64,000 nt of DNA from Sarcocystis neurona (taxonomy: Eukaryota > Apicomplexa > Conoidasida > Eucoccidiorida > Sarcocystidae), in contig KL647295.1 in the NCBI GenBank assembly GCA_000727475.1, positions 3,015,202 through 3,079,201 on the forward strand. Reading direction: 5' to 3'. Position 1 is the first letter of the stretch. Each line of letters begins with the position of its first letter. Below are positions 33,668 to 45,416 of this stretch, in pieces. Under the pieces are notes generated by a model. That model did no database searches. It saw only the letters and a list, made by a program, of their open reading frames with translations, and was not told where the DNA came from. Position numbers and translations under genes: made by a program.

Positions 33668-36600
33668 ATGGCCGTGTACATACGGACCAGCCCTCCACGC
33701 GAGGGCGTGCGAGGAGGAAGAGAAGAATTCAAGTGGGACACATTGAAAACCGATCAAGATAGAGAGTATTATCTTGGTAAGCAACTGCTGAATTCCGTAC
33801 GTCCCGCGTATGCTTTCGGACGGTGGAGAGCATGCGCACACACACGTATGCATGTGTGCGTGTAGGATCATGTAGGCACACACGTTTACACACACGAGTG
33901 TGTCTCTAGCGAGAAGGAGAGAGGTCGCCTTTGCGGAGCAAAGGATTTACGAACACGACAGGTGTAAAGTATCTATTTGCTTTTGTAGACACGCACGTGT
34001 ACCCGGTGCGTTGATATTTATATATATATATATATGTATATATATGCATGTGTATATATAGAGCTGTCTGTCTATCTGTCTATATATATATACATATATG
34101 TATATTTGTAAATAACATTGCATCATGAGATAGGGGGGAAACCTGGAGAATAGGAATCCTGCTGGTGAAATGACTAGTTCATTTTTGAACAAAGTGCTCT
34201 TCTTCGTGAGGTATAATTCACAGGTGGGCTCGCACACTGTGTGTGTGTGTGTCTGTATGTGTGTGTGTCTGTAAAGATATGCGTCGAGATATGGAAACCT
34301 GCGCCCCGACAGATGCGCAAGAAGTGTTTGTGCAGTGCACTTTCAAGCACCTACTTGAGATAACGTGTATTCATGAGAGTGAACTCCCTCACACATAGAC
34401 AGAGGTAGATAGGTAGACAGCTAGGTAGACCAACAGGTAGCGTTAGGGGACGTCGAGATACGGAGCATGCGCCCCGTGTATGTGTGCACTCCTGTGTGGC
34501 GAGGCACACGACGGTGTGCCTTTAGGCGTGGTGTGCGTGCGTGTGATGACGCCCAGCAGCAAGCATTTAGGCGCCACAAGACACCTGTGCAGGGAAATGG
34601 ATGTACGTGTTGTTCTTTTAGGCCGTAGACAATCTCGCTGCACTCGTGCATTTCCTCGTGGATTTCTCACTTGATGCGTAGTCACACCTGTAAATATTCA
34701 TTACGTGTACACTCATCTCTGCATGTGTGAGATATACGGCGTAGGAGTAAACTTGGTCGAATTTGCACCTCATCGGCGAGCGAGGCAATAATCACGTGCT
34801 CTCACGTAAGGCGGTTTTTCACTGGCAACGGCCTACAGAATATGATACAAAACGCTTGGATTTGTGAATTGCTGGATACGCGTGTGTCGTGTACCACTGG
34901 CGTGGAAACTTGCGTGTGTCCTTTATGTGTAAGTAAAGATCCACTAAAGAACTACCTGATGAAAAGCGCATCTTTTGCACTCGAGGAGGCATTGTGCTTC
35001 AGATACCTGCTGCCCAGTCAAGAGATAAACTCTGATTTTCGAATCGCAGGGGATGTATGCGGGATGCCTCCAGTAGACGTCGTTTGTTAAAAAATGAAGA
35101 GTGTGATGTTTTTTCGAGAAGTACATGCGTGGCGGTGTCTGGCTGGTTTGCTTACGCGTGCTCCTCCGTTCCAGCACCTCACTAACAGGAGGGAGAGATG
35201 AAAATTCGCTATTAGCGAGACATCCTCTGTCTTTTAGATTTTTTTCGGATATTATCCGTATATAAGCTACCCTCAGCCTCTGCGGAAGAAAAACGATTGC
35301 CATACTGAAAAGTATTGTCTTGCGACATGAGACTTCACAGTCACTGTTCGCTTCCCCCCCTGTCCTCCGCCTATGTGGTTTTTAACTCTCTGGGGCCTAT
35401 TGCCGTAGAAGCGCCAGCAGTACAACAAGCCTTGCACAGGCCACATTCAGTAATGTGGTTGGTACACAGAAGTATCTGCTACTATTACGACTAGTACTAC
35501 GAGTTCTATTTACACAGGTGCTACCAGTAATGTGTCGTAGGAGTCCTCTTCGCAGTGTCAAGTGCTACAGCATCTGCTCTTGTTGTTCCAGGCGCGAGCG
35601 TTAAAATTGGCATGCACGCAAGAGGCGGAAAATTTGAAAAACACGACTGGTGGACGAAGAGGAGAGGAGGCGTTTCCACGAGTGAGCTGCAGGAGGAAAT
35701 GAAACGCGTGAAAGATTTCGAAAACACTCTAATGAATGAAGCCCTGTAAGCGGATCATCTGTTTTCTGCCGAAGAAGTTTTCTGCCTGTTGGCTTCGCTT
35801 GTAAACGTGAATGCATGTGCTTGCCGTGAATGCATGTGTTTGCTTGGATATCTGTGCAGATATGTGTGAGGTAACTCGGCGCACGTCTGTTTGTTATCCC
35901 TGAGCGCTACCTGGCTTACCACATAAACCCCTCTAGTTCGTTCGATAGGCTGATTTGTTTGCGTGTACCCACCTGCTGGACGTGGGCTGTATGGACAGCG
36001 AATCTATAAACAGATATAAAGTGTGCTGGAGGTATAGTCAAATGCGTAAAATTACGTGAAAACGGTTGTGTGTTCGTAGGCTTGTACGATGTGCTGGAGG
36101 CGCATCTGAAAAATACATTTTTCTCTCGAGCATTATTGAGCGCTAACTGGGTGGCATCTTTCCTGCCCACGAACGGCTTCAGTTTCTTGTGATGCGCGCA
36201 GTGTTTCTGTCCAGGAACCCAAGAAGAACAGTTTCTCCCCACTGCTGTTGATGCTGCAGTATTGCAGCGATTGCTACTGCTGTGCCTTTGATGCTGCGGC
36301 ACACTCTGCATCCGATTTGTTCTTTTGCGGCTCCTTGTCCGCTGTCGCGGTGTTAGGCACACGCTGGTGCTGCGGTGTCGGTGCTACCGCGGTTGTGCTG
36401 TAGTTGATGCTCCTGCAGGGTATCTACCGCACGAGAGCTCTGTTGCAGAACAGTTATGGAGGCACTTATTGTTTTCTCCCCGGTCACAACGCTTTGTACT
36501 ACCTTTGTCAAGAAGTCGCCAGACTACGAAACGACTATCATCACGCAATGCTGTAAAGTAGTGTATTAACACCGTTTTGTACTGGCGTAAGACGCACGCA

Positions 36601-37550
36601 GAGCCTCGTGTAAAGTTTGCGTGATCTTCAGCCTTCCATGGGCGCATCTACGTGTTCTGTGTTCGTGCCCCATGGTATGCACTTGCGACAGTATTCTACT
36701 CAGTAAAAATACGCTTTGTCTCATAATCGCCGTGTGCACGCATCTGTGCTTACATAGTTCACATGTGGAATTGTGGGTGTGGCTATGCATGCTACGCGCA
36801 CACTGCATTTAAAACGTCGCGGATGCGTTTGCGGAATACGTCATTCGCTCCAGGGGCTGCAAACCGAAGCGTTTATTAGCAGGAGAGGAATACAAAGAAG
36901 AGCAGCGGCCACCAATACCTGCTTCTGCAGATCACAGTGCCGGTAACGCCCAGGGTTCACAAGTTGATCAGAAAAGAGATCTGCACAGACTGCGGGACAA
37001 CCGAGACGCACACAAAGACAATGTCCTTGTTAAAAAGGAAGAGAAAAAGTAAGGAAATTGCCAGGCGCGGGGAGTAGGTGTACGTGGTCGTGTTGAATGA
37101 TAGTATACACGAATATAAACGCACGTTCATCTTCTTGCTCGAGGTGTGTTCAAAACACTACATACACACAACTACGCGAAATTGTATATATGTACATACT
37201 ACAGATATACGTGTGTATACACGTGTGAGAGCACTTGGCTAGTTTGTAGTGCGTCTTCAGTCGAAGCAGCAGGTCGCTTCCTGAACAGCAAAAAGTAAGC
37301 CGTGAAAAGTGTACATCAGACTTTTTGCGAAGGTGCGTACATAAACGTACTAGGTCGTATGCACAGCACTGTTTTGAGAATGTTATTGTAGAAGTGTACG
37401 AGCTGCAAGGTGCTCCCGTGTCATACACGCATCTTCCCGACAAAAAGGCTGTACACAGACTTCAAAACAGAAAGAGAAGTATACACAGCTAGATGCATTC
37501 AAATTGTACGTGTATGTGTATATGCATCCATATTTATGTATGTATGTACG

Positions 37551-37602
<52 letters not shown>

Positions 37603-37859
37603 CGTATATAAGTGTATATATATATATGAAGTTGTGTATGTCAGTGCAAGGATTAGCACAGAAGCACGGCGGACACGATTCTTCGAGCACTACCTTACGT
37701 CCAAGCACGCAGATCCCTGAGCCGTCACCTACCCATTAAATAGCACATGCCTTCGTGCGCCCATTTTTCTTTGTGAGATCTGGAGGACGTCGTGCGTTGC
37801 TCAGGACGAATAAGAAACACAAGCGGAAGCACAAGCACCGCAAAAAGGACAAGCGCTAG
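33668..37859 (+). CDS. MMTAG2-family protein (multiple myeloma tumor-associated protein 2 homolog)
   Basis: Four exons, 33668-33776, 35592-35745, 36854-37048 and 37778-37859, with donors TTG|GTAAGC, CCT|GTAAGC and AAA|GTAAGG and acceptors TTGTTCCAG, TCGCTCCAG and CTTTGTGAG. Lengths sum to 540 bp, giving 179 aa and TAG at 37857-37859. The N-terminus shows the family signature GVRGGREEFKWDTLKTDQD then REYYLGASVKIG, with the Trp-rich KHDWWTK where other members have DLTWYAK. Next is the conserved helix TSELQEEMKRVKDFENTLMN ending in EALG. The C-terminal part is charged and ends in a Lys/His/Arg cluster (KKHKRKHKHRKKDKR), a likely nuclear localisation region. The family (Pfam MMtag) is nuclear and poorly characterised, described as a kinase-phosphorylated protein. 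Introns of 1.8, 1.1 and 0.7 kb carry TA microsatellites. An extra spliceable exon-like block sits in intron 1 (34833-34928). Confidence 0.9.
34833..34928 (+). CDS. exon-like block inside MMTAG2 intron 1
   Basis: Bounded by GGCCTACAG and CCTTTATGT|GTAAGTAAAG. It reads IQNAWICELLDTRVSCTTGV with several Cys residues. The MMTAG2 phases close without it, so it would be an alternative exon, part of a nested gene, or a chance signal. A 119-codon minus frame (35303-34944) lies just downstream in the same intron. Confidence 0.2.
37556..37628. repeat. (TA)n/(GA)n compound microsatellite
   Basis: Uninterrupted TA repeats, then GA repeats, then more TA inside MMTAG2 intron 3. Similar TA tracts are spread through most introns and spacers of the window (for example 34020-34040, 39060-39080, 47105-47124, 52078-52102). 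Confidence 0.9.
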
Positions 37860-38511
37860 CAACTCTTCCGACGAATGTCTTCAGATTTGCTGGAGTAAAG
37901 TATACTTGCAGTGCTGATCAGCTGAACAGCGGGCAACCATGCAGGACATCGCGCTGACCTTGAATTTCATACGCCCACGGAGATACATAGCTGTCCAAAT
38001 ATGTTCATGGAGAAGCGTTGACTGCGCGTATATCGTGTTGTAGCTTCATATGCAAGTACACCCTGAGGGCTGTTCACGTAGTATGTATGGGAACCGCGCG
38101 TTTCACGTGTGCGTGTTTGCAGACGTGTGTATATATACATATATGTAGATATATAAAACCTAGCGTGTGCACTTACTCTTTTGCAGGTAGTGATGTCCGT
38201 GAACATACATATATGCATATGTGTGTAATGCGGATGTACCTGTGTACACAGATTTTTCATTTTGTGGAAACGTGGAGGTTTTTAAGTCATGATAACTTGC
38301 ATTGTGGTACTTCGCGTGTGATTATGCAGGACACACGCGTTTTACAAATGCGCGTGTACATGCTTAGATCTGTACACGTGTGAGATCCACTCTTTTACTA
38401 TGTTTGCTTGATAATATGGAAAACCACCTGACTGTACTAAAAACGCCGGTGGGAGCCATATTCTTGTGCTTCTGCGTGTTTTTTTCGAGAGAGAAGGGTC
38501 CGCGGATCCAG

Positions 38512-41248
38512 TTAATCACCAAATGGAGGTCCAGCGCAGAGTGCCCCTGGCGGAACAGGGTCGTAGAGATTCGGCTTTTGTTTTACTGTGTAGTTTACAG
38601 ATTCTCCGTTTGCCGTACCTTCCGGGCACCAGCCTTTCATAGCTTCACGGATGTTGTGAATAGCGCCGAGGTCGTTTTCCAACCCGCTTAGCTGATTATT
38701 TCGGGAGAGTTGGGTCTTTTCGTCTTCATGTAGAAGATTTAAAAGGACACCAGAGTACCTGCAAAAGAGAATAAATATGCATTTTACATGTTGTGCGTCC
38801 TCAAAATTTCTACGTCGGCTGCGAGGTTTCGCTTCTCATATATTCTCAGGTTGTACTATCAGAAGTGGAAGTTCGTAAAAGAACAAGCTCACGTCACTGC
38901 GTACGGCAGAGTACCCAGACGTAGATGCGTGTATATTTGTATATACGTGTAAATATATATATATATATGTTCATACACTTACATACGTGTACGACCACTG
39001 TACGCATGCGGTCGTACACATGTGCGTACTTAGATGACCGATGCATGCATGCGATTTCACGTCTGTATATATATATATATATGTATTCGTCTAGCTGGCA
39101 GGTAGAGCTCGCTCACGAAAGCGAGTCCTTGCGGTCTGTCTGCACGTTCAAAACGTATATACATGTAGAGACCGGCACATGTATGCACATATATATATAT
39201 ATACATATACGTACAGTGCATGTGTATCTTGTCTTACTACCCCGGTAGTCTGTTCAGATGATGCGTACGTTGACTTCAGAGGTACAAGAATCTCTCGTAA
39301 AATCACTGTTACTCCGCGTCGGTGTTCACGACCCGAAACAGGAATTATATTATTGCTTCTATGCTTTTTATGAACGCAATATCTGTGTAGAGGTTTTTTA
39401 GACAAGGAATGGAGTTCACCTGTTCTGGCTGGCTAGATAAGCGTGGTCGGTTATTTTGCGTTAATCCCGCGCCCTCCCTGCACCACTTTCTTTTTCAGCA
39501 GGAAACATCGTTGATTATCCTAAACTGAATAAAGATTTACCAGTCCACGTCAGCTGTTAAAACAGCAGGTAAAAGTGCGCACATTATGGGGAAGAAAATG
39601 TTGCTCCCGCTGACCAAGGGTCACGCTTACACAGAAGGACATTACGAAACTTGGCTGTTCCGCCGCTTGCTAGCAGCCCCGCAGCTCCGATGTCTGCGGG
39701 CACAATTTAGCAAAACTGTTGAAATGCACAGCAGTCCTAAGAAGTGAACACTCCACAATTGTTACGTGGGAACACTACGTACGTGATGACACTCCAGACT
39801 GCCTGTGGGTATCAGGGTGATGATACGTCTGCGTCTGCGTCTGCTCTAGCGGTAAGAATGTCTGAGCTGTTCTCTTCTAAGGCAGAAAGACAACTTTTCT
39901 TGGAACTGCTGGGGTGTGCTGACTTGTGTTGAACTGTGTATCCACATATGTGTACACATATGTGGATACCAAATAGTGAAACTCTATGTTCTAGTGTGTA
40001 GGTGAAGCGAGGCTTAGAATGTAGTTTGTTGGCAAAACGAACCTTTTTCATATCCGGCAGGCGATGACTCGTCGTCCGACTGTGATTCGTACATTATAGA
40101 GGCTTGCTTTTCCCCTGCGACCCCTGACACAGGTCTCGACACGTGTGTACGTAGTGTGCGCGCCATCAAGAGCTTCTTAGGCAAAGAAGATTTTTCAGCA
40201 GGGAAATTGCAGACTCAGTCGGAAAGAACATTTTCCGCATACGTAACCTAGTGGAAATGTCAGGAAAGACTGCGGGAGCACCACGTACCCCCTGTCACAA
40301 CGACGTCGCCAATCTGTTCTTCCACACCGATCGAGTACCAGGTCTGCGCTGTTCGGTCAGAACCTTATAACCTATTATCATCGCAGTGTTCATCAAGGAT
40401 GTGTACTCGTAAGTCTCTCACTAGCACAGTACACTTTCGTCTCCACGAGAGACGAAAGTCTTCCAGCCTTTCGAACAATCTTTTTCGTGAGCAACCACGT
40501 AAAATTTTTTTTTTAGCGTCGATATTGACTACTAGTGGATCTCGTGTTTGTGGATCAAACGCTGTGGTTGGACTGCATGTTACACCTTACATGTGACGGT
40601 AAAACCCGCTATAGATCCAAGAAGCCATTTGTCTCCTTTGTTAATTCGTACAAGCTGAATATTCCCTCCCCTTGGCAAGAGGACGGCCCAGAAATTTCTT
40701 TCGCCGATTCCTCTAAAAAGCAAGCCCGCTGCTGCAGCGGTCCCGAGCTTCACCTCGGCTTGCACTCGTGTACTAGAACAGAGGAAATCTCGTTTTATTA
40801 AGGCAGTTCTTGCGCTAAAACGACGAGGCAGGAAGAAAAAAGGAAAGGTATGTGCTGGTTCCCTCATCTCTTCGTAGCCGGTATAATCTATAGTTTGCGA
40901 ACTTCCGTTGTAAACCCAGCCGGAGCTTGCGAGGAAATCTTCCTTGATGAATGCTGGCCGGTTCGGATCTATTACCCATGTGGGACACCCTTTATAGGCA
41001 AACTGTTTCCGAAATGCAGTTGGAGACTCTCTCGGAAAAAACATATTAGTAAGCCGCACCATAATATTGATTCGAGATGGACGGATGATGTTCCCTCCCA
41101 ACAGAGAAGTAAGCGGCGAGGAACCCCCTGCGAGAGCACCGACGGCTCCCGCCGGAGGGGTGAGGGCATGAACAGAAACAGAAGAAGAGGTAAGAATAAC
41201 GCCACTCACAAGGAGACCAACTGCCGGGGAGGAGCCAAATTGCTTCAT
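38512..41248 (-). CDS. secreted protein with concanavalin A/LamG-like domain
   Basis: Four exons: 41248-40591, 40348-40289, 39305-39238 and 38691-38512. Lengths sum to 966 bp, giving 321 aa with phases 1, 1, 0 matching. ATG at 41248 starts a signal peptide (MKQFGSSPAVGLLVSGVILT, then SSSVSVHA). The mature part has a CPTWVIDPNRP segment. It then has a jelly-roll-like domain: FLCSSTRVQAEVKLGTAAAA, GLLFRGIGERNFWAVLLPRG, GGNIQLVRINKGDKWLLGS, then TWYSIGVEEQIGDVVVTG, ILREILVPLKSTYASSE and the closing strand TGVLSGLENDLGAIHNIR. This order (GLLFR, NFWAV, W-Y, STYA, SGLEN) is what is seen in ConA-like lectin/glucanase and LamG-type folds of extracellular proteins. The C-terminal 40 residues are Cys/Pro-rich. 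Likely surface or secreted, possibly carbohydrate-binding; the ligand is unknown. The first frame extends upstream of 41248 but without a better start. Confidence 0.8.
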
Positions 41249-42786
41249 CTTTGTCTTGATATGTCGTGTGAAAAATCTGGGTATTGTCGATTGCACCTCA
41301 GCGTAAGCTGACGCTCTCTTACGACGTGGAAGGAGAAAACTGTTGTAGGCGGAAACATATACTTGCGAGCGCAGCTGTCTAAGCGGTGCCTCAACGCAGT
41401 GAAGGTCAAGATCTGGCATTTCACCAGGTGAACTTCTACCTTTTTATCTTTTCAATTCTCAGCAGTTGTATGGGAACACCTGACGGTTCTGCAAGTGCTG
41501 CGCTGTTTCTTCGCACTGGTAATTCGAAGCCCCCTGTACGTACACTTTGCAAGGGGGGAACGATCCCGTGAAAGGGCGTGATGCTGTTTGATAGCGTATG
41601 ACTTCTTACCGAAACTGAGTAGCCTTTTGCCAGTAACGAGCGCTCGCATACATTTTAGCTACACAGTGCAAAACCTGTGGTCCTCACAAGAAACGCTAAA
41701 CAGCGCAAGCAGCTCATCATTCTTCAATTGTCTAAAGTACGTTGTTTGGCCACCAGAGACGTATACTGGATGACAACAACTCAACAGTGCTTCTTCTTTC
41801 GATGCGGAGCCCAACCACTGCAGAGCCCAGCATACAGTCGCCTGATCTACCAACGAATGCGTTGCACAGTCCTGTGTAGGGCTGGCAGCGTAAGAGTCAA
41901 CCCAGTCTTGCTTTTTCAAAGTGGAGGTGTTCGCAACCCGAGTGAACGTACACCACATGTGGAAATCGCAATACGGTCAGCACGCCGGTCTTACATTCTG
42001 CACATATGTCGAACAAAACAACTTCCAAGCAAACGCCACAATTTAAAGGTACATGTGTTCATAGTCGCAGTTCCTTTCTCGGCTAGCCGACTGTGTGCAC
42101 TCTGTCCCACGTATGTCACGTGGCGAAGTGCTCTTTTAACAGGATGGACTGGTGGGGCGCAGTTGTTCGTGTCCGTATATCCACTTCTCAGAGAAACATA
42201 AACATGTTAAAACAGTATGTTCGGGATTGCAGGTGTAGTAGCGGACCTTAGAGAGAAGTCGCATACTTGTTCGGCCACGGGCATGTTTACTACTGTCTTG
42301 TCAGTAGTATGTGTACATGGTGTACTAGACATCCTGTCGTGAACCCGCAGCGTGCCTCGAGAAAAAGCTTGCGCGTGAACCGCAGCGCAGTTCACCTAGA
42401 TTTGCAACAGGCGTAGTCTGTAAGCAGCAGCAAACCACCGTCCACTGAACCAGCTGTCATTGCCAAGAGTACCCTCGGGCCGAACCGTTCAATAGTGTGG
42501 CGTTTTATTTCGATGAAAAGTTTTCCCTGCAGCACGTCAAAGCTCCTTAATATTTGAGGTCACCTCAAAACTGCGAAGATATATATATATACACACACAC
42601 ACACACGAAATACACATTTTTGCATACATTGTTGGAAGCTGTCAAGAGGCCTCCGCAGCGTCTTCGGCTTCGTTGTAACGTAAGAACACGACCTTGAGAA
42701 TACAGTCAGAGATCCTTTACACCCAGTCTTCGCTCACGTGTACACAGTCGCATTTTCTTATCTCTGCTCGTGTCCCTTTCTCAACC
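41249..42786. other. intergenic region with conflicting open frames
   Basis: A strong plus acceptor, TCTTTTCAATTCTCAGCAG, at 41467 precedes a short exon-like block ending CACTG|GTAATT (about 41519), open in two frames. Minus 41958-41659 and plus 41677-42201 are both protein-like. I cannot choose between them. A short (TA)/(CA) microsatellite lies at about 42580-42606. Confidence 0.35.
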
Positions 42787-45416
42787 ATGAAATCCGCTAG
42801 AAGTCTATGTTCCGTCTTTGTGTACGTCCACTTTTGTTTAATTGTGGCATTAACCGAAAGTCCCCCTAGAACGCCGCCATTCTTTGGAGCGTTCCCACTG
42901 CTCCGTGACTACGGTGAAGCTGAGAAATTTGTAGATCTCTCCAATGACGAGAACGGCACGGAGTATAGTGTGAGGACGCTCGCAAGGAGCTCAGGAGATC
43001 ACTGCGGCCTGAACCTACATGACCGGGCGGAAATAAAATTGCGGTCCTTTGGTGAGGCTTACAGTGATTTACACTGTAAAAATTAGCAACGGGAGTGCAG
43101 TTGGTAATGTGTATATTCGAGCACATAGATGTATACGGCGTGCTCGATTGGTTCGTGCTGATTCAAAGCCACGGCCTACCCCGGCAGACGGCGATGCAAA
43201 TGTAGAAGTAACGGTGCCATAGGATACTATTTACTCAGATGAAACATTGTCAAGTTATCTGCGTGCATCCATGAATTCCAACACACTCAGATTTATGCAT
43301 GGATTTCTATGTGCCTATAGCTCCCGGTATCAGTGTGCTTCCTCATCTGGTGTCGGTAGGCGATGGCTGAAAAGCGCAGTGTTACGCCAGTACACCGAAT
43401 TGAAACATACAAATATGCCATGTAACAGGGTGTACAATACGGGTACTCTGTCCAGAACTTCGAGGTAAGTGCTACTTTAGGGGTTGAATTCTTCATATGC
43501 GAAAGCTGGTGCGTGTAATCGGATTTTTTTCTCTCAGGTCGGCAAACACAACATCACGCCACTCAATCGTGGGCTGCTGGGGATGTGCGTAGGTGAAACA
43601 AGGTCAGAACTGACACATTTGCTTGCTCACCATGATGTGCGGTAGCATTCGACGCAGAGACAGACCTGTCGCATCAGAACTGCAAGACGTAGTCTACCGC
43701 ATTTTTATGTTTCTGAGGATGAACAATACATGGAGGAGAGGGTTGCTCCTGGGGGACTGTCGAGACACAGTTACTGCAATAATACGAGAGTGTGTGTGCT
43801 TCATCCCGAGTTGTCACACCAGTGTCAAGGTATTACGTGTTTTAGTGCGTAAAGGAGAAAGCACGTTCACGCTGGTGTCTGCCTTACTGGACAATCACAA
43901 ACAGAATAATGTCTTTTACCGCAGGCGTATTGGCATACCCCTCGGGTACGTGCTAAAGCTGATCACGAGAACAGAAAAAACTTTGTTGGCATCGTGAACA
44001 GCCCCTGTTCCCGCTACTTGCCCGCGTATACCCTCTCTTCTCTGGAAATACGTACCCACATACAGGATAGACATAAACACGTTTGTGTTTATACACGTAT
44101 GTCTACCGGCTTGAACTGAACCGTTTCCTTCATGCATGCAGGCAGATGGGGAAAATTTTTTACGTACGTTGTAACTATTTGATTACAACGACCATCCGTA
44201 GAATTTCGTTATATGTGCAATGACCAGGAAGTTACCTTGCGGAGTTTCAAAAAGGCGCACGAACGGCAAATAGAAGAATACACGGAGGAGCTGTAGTTTG
44301 ACAAACTGAATTCTGCTCTGTACGCAGACGTGCACGCCCACGAGTGGCCCATATTTCCAAAAAGTTTAGGGGGTAAATAGTGACCTCCGTATGCAAGCGC
44401 GACCAAGACGTACAAAAAAAACAATATAAGCACCTATGCAGACGCGCGCGTGCATATACATCTACAAACGTATCGGCGGTTGTCTGCATGAAATTGGAAC
44501 ACCTCCTTCATATCTGCACAGACGCTCCGTTAACCCAAAAATCCAGAGTAATCTACGCGTCCGTCTACTTCACGAAAATGTGGATATACAAGCGCATCGC
44601 GAACAAACTGGTTTACCAACGTGTACGTACAAGCCTTCTGGCTAGTGTACACAGCTCCACATTTATAACAACATATGTAGCTACTCATCGTATGTCGCGT
44701 GCGGCCCCACCGTGCATCCTGGTGCATCTCTGTTTTCCTCGCCGCAGCATTCCCTGCATGTTTTTCGCAGAAGCACACAAAACGACCATCTCCTGCCGTC
44801 TTTCTCTTCACATTTGCCTATTATGCGCAAGAGACTGCTTAGTTTGACACGCTAATTCAGAAAATTCGCTTATCAGCGTATACGAAGGACAAAATTGTTA
44901 TTCACACTAGTCCGTATGCAGGAAGTACCGGTGGAAGGGACCTTTTTTCTACGTGTTGATCAAACACGCATCACACCTATTACCGCTACCAGCTACCAAC
45001 CCCCGCGATACGTTCCGTTCTGTAGTGCTGCCCTTTTCTTTAGCTGCTTGTACGATTGCGTTACGTGTGACCACTTAATCCGCTCCCTGCGCAAAAGTGC
45101 CGCCGCTGACGTCCTTTACAATACGGCGCTGCAGGTACTCCTTTCCTATACGCACCTCCCCGGGCAGTCATTAATCCCTTACGATGGCATTTACCGGTAC
45201 AGACCTGGATTTTTTTTATCTACTCATCCCTTCGCCTATTCGCATCATAGTCACGCACACAATCCCAGCTGTGAAGAACTAAAATATAATCATAAGTCAC
45301 ATACACGTATACCTAGGTACACATACACGTCAAGCTATCCTGCACGAGACGAATCCATAGTAGTGCTGATTTTCAATACAAAATACGTGTTTTCTGCTTG
45401 TGCACCATCACATTAA
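42787..45416 (+). CDS. secreted, divergent FKBP-type protein
   Basis: ATG at 42787 starts a signal peptide (MKSARSLCSVFVYVHFCLIV, then ALTES). Exon 1 to 43051 (CTTTG|GTGAGG) ends DRAEIKLRSF. A possible 20-bp microexon 43188-43207 adds DGDANVE. Exon 43429-43464 reads GVQYGYSVQNFE (GAG|GTAAGT). Exon 43538-43602, after TTTTTTTCTCTCAG, reads VGKHNITPLNRGLLGMCVGE plus T; this matches the FKBP core 'VIPGxxxGLLGMCxGEKR'. Exon 43925-43949 gives RRIGIPLGY (FKBP 'R.IPP.LGYG'). Exon 44922 onward gives EVPVEGTFFLRVDQTRI (FKBP 'VPPxAxLxFxVEL'). The canonical active-site Trp position is Leu (TPLNRG) and the GYG loop is truncated, so prolyl isomerase activity is doubtful. Sequence after about 44990 is not FKBP-like. 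The stop at 45414-45416 overlaps the converging minus gene, so the true end may be earlier. The microexon and last intron are the weakest parts. Confidence 0.62.

Noticed and set aside
35916..36362. 149-codon minus frame within an MMTAG2 intron
   Set aside because: Low-complexity basic text without splice or motif support; probably chance.
40061..40251. Plus block after TATCCGGCAG reading SSSDCDSYIIEACFSPATPD to a TAG
   Set aside because: It lies antisense inside an intron of the secreted ConA-like gene, whose exons chain in phase without it, and no plus partner exon matches its phase.
41659..42201. Overlapping plus and minus frames of 100-175 codons
   Set aside because: No way to choose a strand: no strong splice pairs and no motif.
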